Below, in pieces: positions 50,728-59,566 of a stretch of DNA of 64,000 bases. This DNA comes from Brachybacterium sp. FME24 (GTDB lineage: Bacteria; Actinomycetota; Actinomycetes; Actinomycetales; Dermabacteraceae). Both the position numbers and the translations under genes were made by a program. The notes under the pieces are model-generated. The model was given only the letters and a program-made list of their open reading frames with translations. It searched no databases and was not told the DNA's origin. Each line of letters starts with the position of its first letter. The first letter of the stretch is position 1. Location of the stretch: positions 1 to 64,000 of the forward strand of contig NZ_JABUXV010000003.1 of the NCBI RefSeq assembly GCF_014897705.1, given 5' to 3'.

Positions 50728-52281
50728 GTGACCGACTCGGATACCCGCTCCCCCGCCTCGACCACCGCCCCCTCCTCGGGGGCCCGCGGAGGAGGGGTCG
50801 TCGGCTTCGACCCGGAGCAGTACATCGAGCTCCAGTCGCGCCACATCCAGGAGCGCCGCGAGCAGATCGGCGGCAAGCTCTACCTGGAGATGGGCGGGAA
50901 GCTCTTCGACGACCACCACGCCTCCCGTGTGCTGCCCGGATTCACCCCGGACAACAAGATCGCGATGCTCGAACGGCTCAAGGACGAGCTGGAGATCCTG
51001 GTGTGCCTGAACGCCAAGGACCTCGAGCGGCAGAAGGTCCGCGCCGATCTGGGCATCACCTACGAGGACGATGTGCTGCGCCTGATCGACGTGTTCCGCG
51101 AGCACGGATTCCTGGTCGAGAACGTGGTGCTCACCCAACTCGAGGACACCAACCACGTCGCACGCGCCTTCGCGGAGCGCCTGCAGCGGCTGGGCCTGAA
51201 GGTGGCTCGCCACGGCGTGATCCCCGGCTACCCGCAGGACACCGCCCGGATCGTCTCCGAGCAGGGTCTGGGCGCGAACGAGTACTCGCAGACCGAGCGG
51301 GATCTGATCGTGGTCACCGCCCCGGGACCGGGCTCCGGCAAGCTCGCCACCTGCCTCTCGCAGATCTACCACGACCACGCGCGCGGGATCCGTTCGGGGT
51401 ACGCGAAGTTCGAGACCTTCCCGATCTGGAACCTGCCGCTGGAGCACCCGGTGAACCTCGCATATGAATCCGCCACGGCAGATCTCGACGACATCAACCT
51501 CATCGACCCGTTCCACCTCAGCGCGTACGGGGAACAGGTCACCAGCTACAACCGGGACGTCGAAGTGTTCCCGCTGCTGCGCACGCTGCTGGAGAAGCTG
51601 ACCGGCGCCTCCCCCTATGCCTCCCCCACCGACATGGGCGTGAACATGGCCGGCCGCTGCATCGTCGATGACGACGTGTGCCGGGAAGCCGCTCGCCAGG
51701 AGATCATCCGCCGCTACTACAAGGCCGCGGTGGACGAGCGGATCAACGACCATGACGACGTCGTCTCCCAGCGCGTGGCGATGGTGATGTCGAAGGCAGG
51801 CTGTCGCGTAGAGGACCGCGCCGTGGTCGGCCCGGCGCTCGCGATCGAGGAACGCACCGGCGAGCCCGGCTCGGCGCTCCAGCTGGCCGACGGCACCATC
51901 ATCACCGGCAAGACCTCACCGCTGCTGGGCTGCTCCGCGGCCATGCTGCTGAACGCCCTGAAGCATCTGGCCGGTCTCGACGACACCGTCCACCTGCTCT
52001 CGCCGTCCGCGATCGAACCGATCCAGACCTTGAAGACCGGCCACCTGGGCTCGCGCAACCCGCGCCTTCATACCGATGAGGTGCTGATCGCCCTGTCGGT
52101 CTCCGCCGCGGGCGATGCGCATGCGCGGCGCGCACTGGACGAGCTGCGCAGCCTCGCCGGCTGCGACGTGCACACCACCACGATCCTGGGCACCGTGGAC
52201 GAGGACATCTTCCGCAACCTCGGCATCTTCGTCACTTCGGAGCCGCGCTTCCAGCGCAGATCGCTATACCACAAGCGCTGA
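50728..52281 (+). CDS. DUF1846 domain-containing protein
   Basis: A 517-residue cytoplasmic protein of the DUF1846/UPF0371 family, whose function is not established. After a Ser/Ala/Gly-rich leader of about 25 residues it shows the long conserved blocks [40 protein letters not shown] (with a P-loop-like GPGSGK) and [20 protein letters not shown]. Length fits the family. GTG 50728 is favoured by the leaderless -10. It stands alone between the ThuA operon and the STAND gene. Confidence 0.92.
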   Translation: MTDSDTRSPASTTAPSSGARGGGVVGFDPEQYIELQSRHIQERREQIGGKLYLEMGGKLFDDHHASRVLPGFTPDNKIAMLERLKDELEILVCLNAKDLERQKVRADLGITYEDDVLRLIDVFREHGFLVENVVLTQLEDTNHVARAFAERLQRLGLKVARHGVIPGYPQDTARIVSEQGLGANEYSQTERDLIVVTAPGPGSGKLATCLSQIYHDHARGIRSGYAKFETFPIWNLPLEHPVNLAYESATADLDDINLIDPFHLSAYGEQVTSYNRDVEVFPLLRTLLEKLTGASPYASPTDMGVNMAGRCIVDDDVCREAARQEIIRRYYKAAVDERINDHDDVVSQRVAMVMSKAGCRVEDRAVVGPALAIEERTGEPGSALQLADGTIITGKTSPLLGCSAAMLLNALKHLAGLDDTVHLLSPSAIEPIQTLKTGHLGSRNPRLHTDEVLIALSVSAAGDAHARRALDELRSLAGCDVHTTTILGTVDEDIFRNLGIFVTSEPRFQRRSLYHKR

Positions 52282-52596
52282 GGCGCAACTAAACCGCACG
52301 TACCGTTTGTTCGACCCGGGTGGCGGAGCCGATTACGTCGAGGATGTCCGAGGGCCAGAGCGGGTCCTCGGCGAGCACCTCGAAAGGGCTCCCTCTTAGA
52401 AGGTCGCCGCGTGCCCGTCCTTCGGTTAGTGGTCGGCATCGCCCTACGATTCGTCGAGCTCTCGTGTCCCATGCCGATGTATAAGGCCACCACGAGTCTT
52501 TCGTCGCGCTTGGCCGACGACGGCTCGCGGTGCAAAGATGGGCGACGTCGAAGCGAGGAGCTCGGCAGATGGCGATGCGGCAGGGAAGGGGTTTTC
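52282..52596. other. Region between DUF1846 and STAND genes with decayed coding sequence
   Basis: A 315-base stretch with no intact gene. A minus-strand remnant is described separately. No clear promoter is visible, although the STAND gene must be transcribed from here or by read-through from DUF1846. I see no terminator after DUF1846. Confidence 0.5.
52289..52420 (-). pseudogene. Possible C-terminal remnant of an unknown gene
   Basis: In one minus-strand frame, the last 40 or so codons before a TAG at 52289 use GC-rich third positions and read as GSPFEVLAEDPLWPSDILDV followed by IGSATRVEQTVRAV. It looks like a true protein tail, but upstream the frame loses coding character. It may be a leftover of a gene displaced when the STAND gene arrived. 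I do not recognise the family. Confidence 0.3.
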
Positions 52597-55500
52597 GTGA
52601 ACGGTGGGCCCATCGCACTCTTCGGGTTCCGATATCAGATGCTCCGCACTATTGAGCGTCTTCTCGAGCTCCATCGGACGTCTCCCTCCGGACCATGGGA
52701 GGTGGAGATCGAGTCAGCCACCGATGAGAAGGTCGATTACGCGGAATGGCATTCCCAGCGCTTGACTCGCGCTGTGCAGGTCAAGGCGTCAGCGCCGACC
52801 TCGTCGACCCGTCTCTATCCCGGCGACGCGCGCGAAATCCTCGACCATCTCTCTCGCCGCAATCCGAGCGCGGACGTCGTCGTGCTAGAGAGCAACCGAC
52901 GGCGAGAGGGAGATTGGGCTCAACTTGAGGCAGAGTGCTCAACGTCCGAGGGGAAATCGGGACCGACTCTCACAGCGGAGCACGACGGTCGGCAGATCGA
53001 AGACGTCGAGGCCGATATCGCCGCCGCACTGCGCAATAGCCGCCTTCAAAGCGGCATCACCACAGATCCGACAAGCATCCGACATCTCTCATTCGTGCTT
53101 GAGGCCAAGCTTTTTCAACTGGGATCCATACCATTCCCCTCAGGATCGACCGCTCGACGGGTCATGACGTCGGCCGAGTGGGCCGAGCTGCTCGATATCT
53201 CAGGACAGCAGATCGCCTCCCTGCTCGGCGTCGTTCCTTGGGGTAGGCACTGGGCTATTCCGGCGACGAACCGTGTTCCCCGAGAGGACGTATTCAGTTG
53301 GCTCTCCGGTACCTTGCCGGAGTCTGCGCTAGCCCTTCCCGGCCCTCCCGGGTACGCGTGCCTGACCGGGTTCTCAGGTGCCGGCAAGTCCTCCGCCGCC
53401 GCCGGGTGGGCGGACCTCCACCAGGAACGGTACGGAATGGTCTTGTGGCTTACCGCCTCCGACGAGGAGCCACTTGCTGACTCCGTGCGCCAGCTGCTCT
53501 CTGCAGAATTCGGAGACGATGTGCTGCTCTGGGACCTGCAGCAAGTGCGCGTTGCCTTCCTGGACCTTCTTGGGCGTACCCCGCTCTCCTGGCTCCTCGT
53601 CTTTGACGATGCCTCATCGTCGAAGGTGATACGGCGATGGCTGCCGTCGCGTGGCTTCGGACATGTACTCATCACCACGACAGATTCCACCTGGCCCCCA
53701 AGCTCGGCACAATCGATCGAGGTTCCGGCAATGGGCGCCTCCGAGATCAAGTCGCTGATTGCGAGACGACTCGGGCCCGAGTCGCTGACGATAGATGCTG
53801 TAGGAGCCCAGGCGGCACTGGAACGGCTGACCATCGCCACCGCAGGGTGGCCGCTGGCGATCGAAATGATCATCGCGTGGCTCGCACGGACCGGTCGCCC
53901 GATCACCGACATCCACGTCCATCTCGATCACCTCTCCGAAGTTCTCCTTGACCACGACAAGCTCGTGCCGAGCGGCTACCCCGCCACCGTCGTCGCTGCG
54001 GTGATCGATGCCCTGGACACAGTGCAAGCAGGGCCTGATCCCCTCGCCTGGAACGTTCTGCTCACCTGCGCGCGCCTAGGCTCGCGGAGCGTTCCCGTTC
54101 ACCTGTTGACCCAGGCACTCACGCCACCGCCACCGCAGACGACAGCTATTGACGCCGCCATCGCAGCCTTGCGCGAAAGCTCTCTAGTGCGCCGAGAACA
54201 GCTCGAGGCTCCCGTTCGGCCACAATGGCGTGATCGCCTCGTCGTCAATGACATCATCGGTCGGCTCACCCTGGAACTAGCCCTCTCGGACGACGATTCG
54301 GAGATCCGCGCCTGGGAGGTGCTCGACGTCGCCCTCCGCACGAGCATCGATAACCGCCAGTTCCATGACACTGCTTCGCTCAGCCCGATCGTCTCGGCAA
54401 TCTTGGACGAGACCCATCATGGGAACCGGCCCACATCGCTTCCGGGGCTTACGCTCCACGGGAATCTTGCCCTTCTCCACGACGAGCGAGGAGAGTATGA
54501 GGAGGCCGAAGCCCTGCTTCTGTGGGAGGTTGACCTCGCCCACACGATCGCCGCGAATGACGACGTTCCGCCAGTCGCGCGTCGCGCAGCCGCCAGCATG
54601 GCTCTGCTCACCTACGTCCAGCTGATCATGATGTCCTGCCGAGCAGGAAGCCCGAGCGTCGCGCTCGACGCGGCGGAGATCGTCGTCAGACTACTGACGG
54701 CGAATCCGGGAACCTTCACGCGCCTGAAGGAGAAGGAGCTCCTTCGCTCCGTAGAGATCGCCGTCGGATCGATCCGCCACGAAGAATTCCGGAGCCGGCG
54801 GGACAACCTTCTCAAGACGATTCGAAGAGCCACAGTGGACCTCCCGTCGCATCCGCTCGAGCAGGTAGAGATAGCGCTGCGGGAACGCCGCCTCGACGAT
54901 GCAGAGAACCTGATCGCGACCTGCCTTGAGGAGGAGGCCGACCTCCTCGTCCAACTGCAAATGCAAGCACATCGCGCTGAGCTGGCCGCACACCGCGACC
55001 CGCCCTCGGCTCCGAAGATCCTCGCCTTAGCCACCAACATCGCGGACTCGCTGGGTGCGGGCCATACGCACGTCGCGAGTGCCACTGTGGACTGTGCACA
55101 CGCCGCGTGGTCCCGCGCCCTCGTAAGCGGTGCAACCGAGGGTTACAGCGCCGTCATTCGTGATCGGCACGAGCACGCCGCAGCGATCGGGGCGCTCCTC
55201 CCCTTTCTCCCAGATCCCGAACGGATCGAGGGTCTCCCCGGGAATCAGGTGCGTACACACATCACCCTCGCGGTGCATGCCGTCTTGGCAGCCAAGTCCG
55301 ATGCGCGACGACTGCTGGACCGCGCACAGACCGCACTCGACGGTAACGCGGATCGCCTCTCCGAGGAGGAGTCCGTCAGCCTCCGTGCGACCACGCTGAC
55401 CTTCGACGCCCTATACCGGTGGTCGGAGCGGCCACACGCTGTCGAGGCTCTGGCGATCAATCGAAGTGGCTCTCTGCGGACCATCGTGCTGTCCCCGTGG

Positions 55501-55827
55501 GATATGACTGCTCTATCGCAAATCGGTCCGCTGGTTGGGCCTCCAGAAGTTAAACCCATCGCCTGGTTCGTGTTGCTAACAGTGCGTGGATCTGGCGGGT
55601 CGGTCACGATCTTGATCGACGTCAGCGGCCTTCCCGAGAAGTACTTCGACGGGGACTCCGGCATCGTCCTGTTTTCTGCGATCGGCACCGACGCTTCCAC
55701 GACAATCGACGGGCGCCAGGCGGTAGAGGTCAGCGAGATGGTCATGTTGGGCCCCGCACAAATCCAACTCGAGTCTTGGGTGGCCGATGCGTTAACGAAT
55801 ATCGCGTCCGGCAACTCATCACAATAG
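52597..55827 (+). CDS. STAND/NLR-like protein: Cap4-like nuclease, NB-ARC-like NTPase, TPR-like repeats
   Basis: A 1076-residue multidomain protein. Residues 1-150 resemble the Cap4/DUF4297 nuclease: GFRYQMLRTIERLL at 10-23, then VDYAEW (Asp47) and AVQVKAS (Gln61-x-Lys63), a PD-(D/E)xK site of the QxK type. Residues about 250-450 are an NB-ARC-like STAND NTPase: Walker A GFSGAGKSS (258-266), YGMVLWLTAS, Walker B WLLVFDDAS (Asp337-Asp338), VLITTTDS at 357-364 and the GxP turn GWPLAIEM (417-424). TPR-like helices follow (LHGNLALLHDERGEYEEAEA near 620-639). The last 120 residues are a beta-rich domain that I do not know. GTG 52597 is chosen because GGGAAGGGG lies six bases upstream. AGA, CTA and TTA codons suggest transfer. 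Likely an antiphage sensor-effector in one chain. Confidence 0.82.
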   Translation: MNGGPIALFGFRYQMLRTIERLLELHRTSPSGPWEVEIESATDEKVDYAEWHSQRLTRAVQVKASAPTSSTRLYPGDAREILDHLSRRNPSADVVVLESNRRREGDWAQLEAECSTSEGKSGPTLTAEHDGRQIEDVEADIAAALRNSRLQSGITTDPTSIRHLSFVLEAKLFQLGSIPFPSGSTARRVMTSAEWAELLDISGQQIASLLGVVPWGRHWAIPATNRVPREDVFSWLSGTLPESALALPGPPGYACLTGFSGAGKSSAAAGWADLHQERYGMVLWLTASDEEPLADSVRQLLSAEFGDDVLLWDLQQVRVAFLDLLGRTPLSWLLVFDDASSSKVIRRWLPSRGFGHVLITTTDSTWPPSSAQSIEVPAMGASEIKSLIARRLGPESLTIDAVGAQAALERLTIATAGWPLAIEMIIAWLARTGRPITDIHVHLDHLSEVLLDHDKLVPSGYPATVVAAVIDALDTVQAGPDPLAWNVLLTCARLGSRSVPVHLLTQALTPPPPQTTAIDAAIAALRESSLVRREQLEAPVRPQWRDRLVVNDIIGRLTLELALSDDDSEIRAWEVLDVALRTSIDNRQFHDTASLSPIVSAILDETHHGNRPTSLPGLTLHGNLALLHDERGEYEEAEALLLWEVDLAHTIAANDDVPPVARRAAASMALLTYVQLIMMSCRAGSPSVALDAAEIVVRLLTANPGTFTRLKEKELLRSVEIAVGSIRHEEFRSRRDNLLKTIRRATVDLPSHPLEQVEIALRERRLDDAENLIATCLEEEADLLVQLQMQAHRAELAAHRDPPSAPKILALATNIADSLGAGHTHVASATVDCAHAAWSRALVSGATEGYSAVIRDRHEHAAAIGALLPFLPDPERIEGLPGNQVRTHITLAVHAVLAAKSDARRLLDRAQTALDGNADRLSEEESVSLRATTLTFDALYRWSERPHAVEALAINRSGSLRTIVLSPWDMTALSQIGPLVGPPEVKPIAWFVLLTVRGSGGSVTILIDVSGLPEKYFDGDSGIVLFSAIGTDASTTIDGRQAVEVSEMVMLGPAQIQLESWVADALTNIASGNSSQ

Positions 55828-55840
55828 AACACCCCCGAAA

Positions 55841-55854
55841 TCTAGACATCTAGA
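55841..55854. repeat. TCTAGA direct/palindromic pair after the STAND gene
   Basis: TCTAGA-CA-TCTAGA follows the STAND stop by 13 bases, and ACTAGT follows 20 bases later. Three CTAG tetranucleotides in about 35 bases are unusual in GC-rich DNA and may mark a junction. Confidence 0.4.
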
Positions 55855-55906
55855 CCACTCTGTCCGGGAAGATACTAGTGCGGCCCTTGACCGCAATGGT
55901 CTCGGC

Positions 55907-56704
55907 TCACAGACCGTGGGCCACCAACCAGGCGTAGCCGTCGGAGACGACCTCGAAAGGGTCCAGCGAGGTGCGGTCGAGCTCGACCAGATTCCACCTG
56001 AGCTGCGGGGGCAATGCGGCCACCGCGCCTTCGAGGTCCGCGCTCCCCAACCCGAGCGGGACCTGATCAGCGAGTGGATCCTCGGACAACCCGGGGCCGT
56101 CCTTGAAGTGCACGAGCTGCACACGCTCCCCCAGACGACGCAGGAGGGACGGGAGATCCCGACCGGCGGTGTGCGCCCAGTAGAGATCGACCTCGGCGAC
56201 GACCGAGGCGTCAAGATCCTCGAAGAACCGGTCGAGTCCTCGAGTTCCGTCCTCCAGTTCGGGCCAGTCCCACCAATGGTTGTGATAGCCGACCTGGACC
56301 CCATGCTCGGCCGCCATCTGTGCCAGACGTCCGAAGGCCTCGGCGAACCTCCGCACGCCGTCCCGGTCGGTGAGCACGTCCCGACCGAAGCCCAACACGT
56401 GCTCCGGGATGCTCGCGATCGCGACCGGAGCGCCCACGATCGCCAGTTCCTCCAGCAGCCAGTCCATCTCCGAGGGCGCCGGGAACCGGGTGTGCGCCGA
56501 ACTCACCTCGAGGCCGGCACGGTCGATGCTGCGGCGCAGCATCTTCGCCGCAGTGACACGTTCCCCCCGATACTGCGACGGATTGCCCAGCCCGAACGGC
56601 TCGACCCCCGTGAAGCCGATCTCCGCGACCCGCTCCAGCGTGCGATCCGGGTCCTGCGCGAGCGCGTCCCGTACGGCGTAGAGAGCCAGTCCCTTGTCAG
56701 CCAT
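55907..56704 (-). CDS. Sugar phosphate isomerase/epimerase
   Basis: A 265-residue xylose-isomerase-like TIM-barrel protein. Metal ligands are visible in VGYHNHWWDW, VVAEVDLYWAHTAG, LVHFKDG and WNLVELDR. It should isomerise or epimerise a keto-sugar or inositol derivative in the cytoplasm. ATG 56704 follows AGGAGGACGACG. It is transcribed away from the ROK regulator gene and shares with it a 7-bp-arm palindrome, so it is probably controlled by that regulator together with the ABC operon downstream. Confidence 0.88.
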   Translation of the reverse strand: MADKGLALYAVRDALAQDPDRTLERVAEIGFTGVEPFGLGNPSQYRGERVTAAKMLRRSIDRAGLEVSSAHTRFPAPSEMDWLLEELAIVGAPVAIASIPEHVLGFGRDVLTDRDGVRRFAEAFGRLAQMAAEHGVQVGYHNHWWDWPELEDGTRGLDRFFEDLDASVVAEVDLYWAHTAGRDLPSLLRRLGERVQLVHFKDGPGLSEDPLADQVPLGLGSADLEGAVAALPPQLRWNLVELDRTSLDPFEVVSDGYAWLVAHGL

Positions 56705-56729
56705 CGTCGTCCTCCTGAGTCGATTGCAC

Positions 56730-56752
56730 TACTTACTCTCGTTCAGTAAGTA
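56730..56752. promoter_or_regulatory. ROK-type operator between divergent genes
   Basis: TACTTAC / GTAAGTA arms are perfect and separated by 9 bases. The palindrome lies 26 bases before the isomerase start and 70 bases before the ROK start. A related sequence occurs in the promoter of the ABC operon at 58183. Confidence 0.55.
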
Positions 56753-56821
56753 TGGTAGGTGGAGCCCGCCGCGGCAAGGAAGAATTCGACGCATGCCTTC
56801 AGCACTCCCGAGGAGCCCTTC

Positions 56822-58018
56822 GTGAACCCACTGCGCACTCGCACGGCCGCCGACACGGCTATGGCCGTGCTGGACCTCGTTCGGCGCGAGTCACCCATCT
56901 CCCGCGTCGAGCTGTCGCACACCACGGGCCTGACGGAGACGTCGATCTCGAAGACTGTACGCCGCCTACTGGAAGCCGGGCTCGTCGAGGAGGCCGGTCG
57001 CGATTCGAGCGGACGCGGTAAGTCGCGCACCATGCTGCGGCTCGCCCCGACCGCGATGTACGCGCTCGGCGTCGTCCTGGACGACACGCGGATCACCTGC
57101 GTGCTCACCGACTTCAGTGGGGCGATCCTCGCGTCCGACGAGCTCACCGGTACGCGCGGAGAACTCCCCCACTCGGTCACCCAGCGCATCGCCTCCGCCG
57201 CGCTCGGCATGCTCTCCACTGCCGGGATCGCCGCAGCGGATGTCGCGGGGGCATGCCTGGCGAGCCCCGGCAGGATGGACCAGGAGAAGAAGGAGCTGCG
57301 CCTGTCGAGCATCGCCCCCGATTGGGAGGACTTCGACGTCCAGGAGCAGTTCACCGAGCTCACGTCGATCCCGGCCAGGCTGGAGAAGGACTATGGGTGC
57401 GCGGCGCTCGCAGAGCACTGGGTCGCGCGCGACACTCCCTCCGATTTCGTGACGGTCTATATCGCCAACGGCATCGGGGCGGGCATCGTGGTGGACGGCG
57501 AGCTGTACGGAGGCAGCTCGTCGAACGCCGGCGAGATCGGCCACCTCCCTCTCGATCCCGACGGGCCGGAGTGCCGCTGCGGGAACCGAGGCTGCCTCGA
57601 GCGCATCGCGGCGCCTCAGTACCTGGTGGCAGCCGCGGTCTCCGACACCGCCCTGGCGGCGCGGCTCGGGCTGACCGGTGCCCGCGACACCATCCGTGCG
57701 GACTTCGAGAAGATCGCCCGCGCGGCAGTCGCCGGGGACGACGGCGCACTGCGACTGATCTCCGGAGCCGCGGACCGCCTCGCACAGGCGATCCTGGGGT
57801 TGGTCAACACCTTGGACGCCAGTGAAATCGTGCTGGCCGGCCCGGCGCTCGAGCTCGTCGGCGACATCTTCACGACGACCATCCAGGACGCCGTGGACCG
57901 CTGCTCCTTCATGCGCCCGGTCCACGGCGTATCGGTGAGGTTGTCCGGGCTGGGCCTGGACGGCGCTGCGCTCGGTGCAGCAATCTCCGTGCTCCGATCC
58001 GAGGTCACCGCACTCTGA
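56822..58018 (+). CDS. ROK family transcriptional regulator
   Basis: A 398-residue ROK repressor. The N-terminal winged helix-turn-helix (VLDLVRRESPISRVELSHTT) is followed by the ROK sugar-kinase-like domain with GNIAGNG-type phosphate loop replaced by VTVYIANGIGAGIVVDG. The zinc site is intact: GEIGHLPLDPDGPECRCG plus NRGCLE, with Cys251, Cys253 and Cys258. Start is GTG 56822 because GAGGAG lies six bases upstream; the frame back to 56759 has no such site. It probably senses a sugar and controls the divergent isomerase and the ABC operon at 58259. Confidence 0.9.
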   Translation: MNPLRTRTAADTAMAVLDLVRRESPISRVELSHTTGLTETSISKTVRRLLEAGLVEEAGRDSSGRGKSRTMLRLAPTAMYALGVVLDDTRITCVLTDFSGAILASDELTGTRGELPHSVTQRIASAALGMLSTAGIAAADVAGACLASPGRMDQEKKELRLSSIAPDWEDFDVQEQFTELTSIPARLEKDYGCAALAEHWVARDTPSDFVTVYIANGIGAGIVVDGELYGGSSSNAGEIGHLPLDPDGPECRCGNRGCLERIAAPQYLVAAAVSDTALAARLGLTGARDTIRADFEKIARAAVAGDDGALRLISGAADRLAQAILGLVNTLDASEIVLAGPALELVGDIFTTTIQDAVDRCSFMRPVHGVSVRLSGLGLDGAALGAAISVLRSEVTAL

Positions 58019-58072
58019 CCACGCCCATCCTTCTTCGCCGATCGCGCAGGTAGCACCGCGATCGATGGCTGC

Positions 58073-58095
58073 GCGACCCTGATCACCAGGGTCGC
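58073..58095 (+). terminator. Terminator of the ROK gene
   Basis: GCGACCCTG / CAGGGTCGC, a perfect 9-bp stem with a 5-base loop, lies 55 bases after the ROK stop. Confidence 0.6.
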
Positions 58096-58172
58096 CGATA
58101 GACGTGCCCGCAGCGAATCAACCTCCCCACCGGACCCGTGGTCGGCTGGTGTCGACGCCAGGCGGAGCACCC

Positions 58173-58203
58173 TTGACAGTTCTACTTACTCAGGTTTAGA
58201 AAG
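58173..58203 (+). promoter_or_regulatory. ABC operon promoter overlapped by a ROK-type site
   Basis: TTGACA (58173-58178) is a consensus -35, and TTTAGA (58195-58200) is a possible -10 at 16 bases. TACTTACTCAGGTTTAGAAAG (58183-58203) resembles the palindrome before the ROK gene and covers the promoter spacer. Confidence 0.55.
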
Positions 58204-58258
58204 GGAGTCGTCCATCCCCATCACGGCGATCGCAGCCAGTTCAACGAGGAGCTTCACC

Positions 58259-59566
58259 ATGGGAACGTCCACCACATCGACTCTCACCCGACGCACTGCG
58301 CTGAAGGTCGGCGCCACCACCTCCGCTGCGGCGGCTGCAGCGGCTGGTCTGGCCGCGTGTGGAAGCAGCGGCGGCAGCGGAGGCAAGACCGAGGTCCGCA
58401 TGTGGTCCTGGTACAGCCAGCAGCAGGAGCTCCTCCCGAAGGTGATCGAGAACTTCGAGGCGAAGAACCCGTCGATCACGGTCACCAACAGGATCTTCGG
58501 CAGCCCCGACCAATACCTCCCGGCGCTCCAGGCCGCCGTCTCCGGCGGCGATCTGCCGGAGATCTTCGCGCCCCACACCCGCGCGCTGGAGTACGGCAAG
58601 AACGGGATCAGCCTGGACATCGCCAAGGAGCTCGGCTCCGAGTTCACCGACCAGTTCTTCGAATCCGCGAACAACCAGTACACGGCGGACGGCGCGCAGT
58701 ACGGCATCGGATGGATGGCCCAGACCTTCGGCGTGTTCTACAACCCCGAACTGCTCACCGAGGCGGGGGTCGACGGCGAACCGGAGACCTGGGAGGACCT
58801 CATCGCAGCCTCCGAGCTACTGCGCGCCGCAGGCACCGCCCCGTTGGCAGCGCCGTTCAACCCGGGCACCAGCGGTCTGGACTTCTTCCTCCCCCTGCTC
58901 ACGCAGGTCACGGATGACCCCACCTGGTACCTCAAGCTCGACCGAGGCGAAGAGGGCTACGACTACTCGTCCCCTGAGGTGGTCGAAGCGCTCGAGCTCT
59001 TCGAGCAGATCGTCCAGGGGAAGGTCTTCCAGGACGGCGCCGGTGCCACCCAGGGCCCCGCCGCGACCCAGCTGTTCTACACCGGGAAGGCCGCGATGCT
59101 CTTCAGTGGTTCGTGGACCCCGCAGGGCCTCGGCCAGGACGCCGACCCGGAGTTCGTGAAGACCTACAAGGTCATGAAGACCCCAGCGATCAGCAGCGGA
59201 GAACGGCATTGGACCGCGAACCAGGCCGGAGCAGGATGGTCCCTCTCCTCGGCCGAGAAGACGAAGGACGCGACGCTCGAGTTCCTGCAGTTCCTGTACT
59301 CCGATGAGCAGTACTCCTCGCTCATGAACGACTCGAGCTCGATGCCCGCGACCAAGGCGGCCGCCGAGAAGATCGAGGACCCGATCATGAAGCAGATGAC
59401 GTCCTGGTTGCTCGACGGCGACGGCTGCCCGCACATCCCCTTCGGCCCCGGATCCTCCGAAGCCGGCGGACCGCTGGCCACGATCCTCAATGGGTCCGGC
59501 ACCCCGGAACAGGCGGCCCAGGCGATGCAGGACGCCGTGATGAATGCGCGGGGTGCCACCTCATGA
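58259..59566 (+). CDS. Sugar ABC importer substrate-binding lipoprotein (ROK locus)
   Basis: A 435-residue family 1 binding protein. The leader has TRRTALK (twin-arginine-like, residues 10-16), a poly-Ala hydrophobic stretch and the lipobox LAAC with Cys34. The mature protein shows VFYNPELLTEAGV and the GKAAMLFSGSWTPQGLG block typical of sugar binders. First gene of the operon with two permeases, a VOC protein and an aldo/keto reductase. Substrate unknown. Its stop overlaps the next gene by four bases. Confidence 0.9.
   Translation: MGTSTTSTLTRRTALKVGATTSAAAAAAAGLAACGSSGGSGGKTEVRMWSWYSQQQELLPKVIENFEAKNPSITVTNRIFGSPDQYLPALQAAVSGGDLPEIFAPHTRALEYGKNGISLDIAKELGSEFTDQFFESANNQYTADGAQYGIGWMAQTFGVFYNPELLTEAGVDGEPETWEDLIAASELLRAAGTAPLAAPFNPGTSGLDFFLPLLTQVTDDPTWYLKLDRGEEGYDYSSPEVVEALELFEQIVQGKVFQDGAGATQGPAATQLFYTGKAAMLFSGSWTPQGLGQDADPEFVKTYKVMKTPAISSGERHWTANQAGAGWSLSSAEKTKDATLEFLQFLYSDEQYSSLMNDSSSMPATKAAAEKIEDPIMKQMTSWLLDGDGCPHIPFGPGSSEAGGPLATILNGSGTPEQAAQAMQDAVMNARGATS

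Noticed and set aside
52411..52596. Earlier start for the STAND protein
   Set aside because: The extra 62 codons lack homology-like character and a ribosome site, while GTG 52597 follows GGGAAGGGG and begins the conserved nuclease segment.
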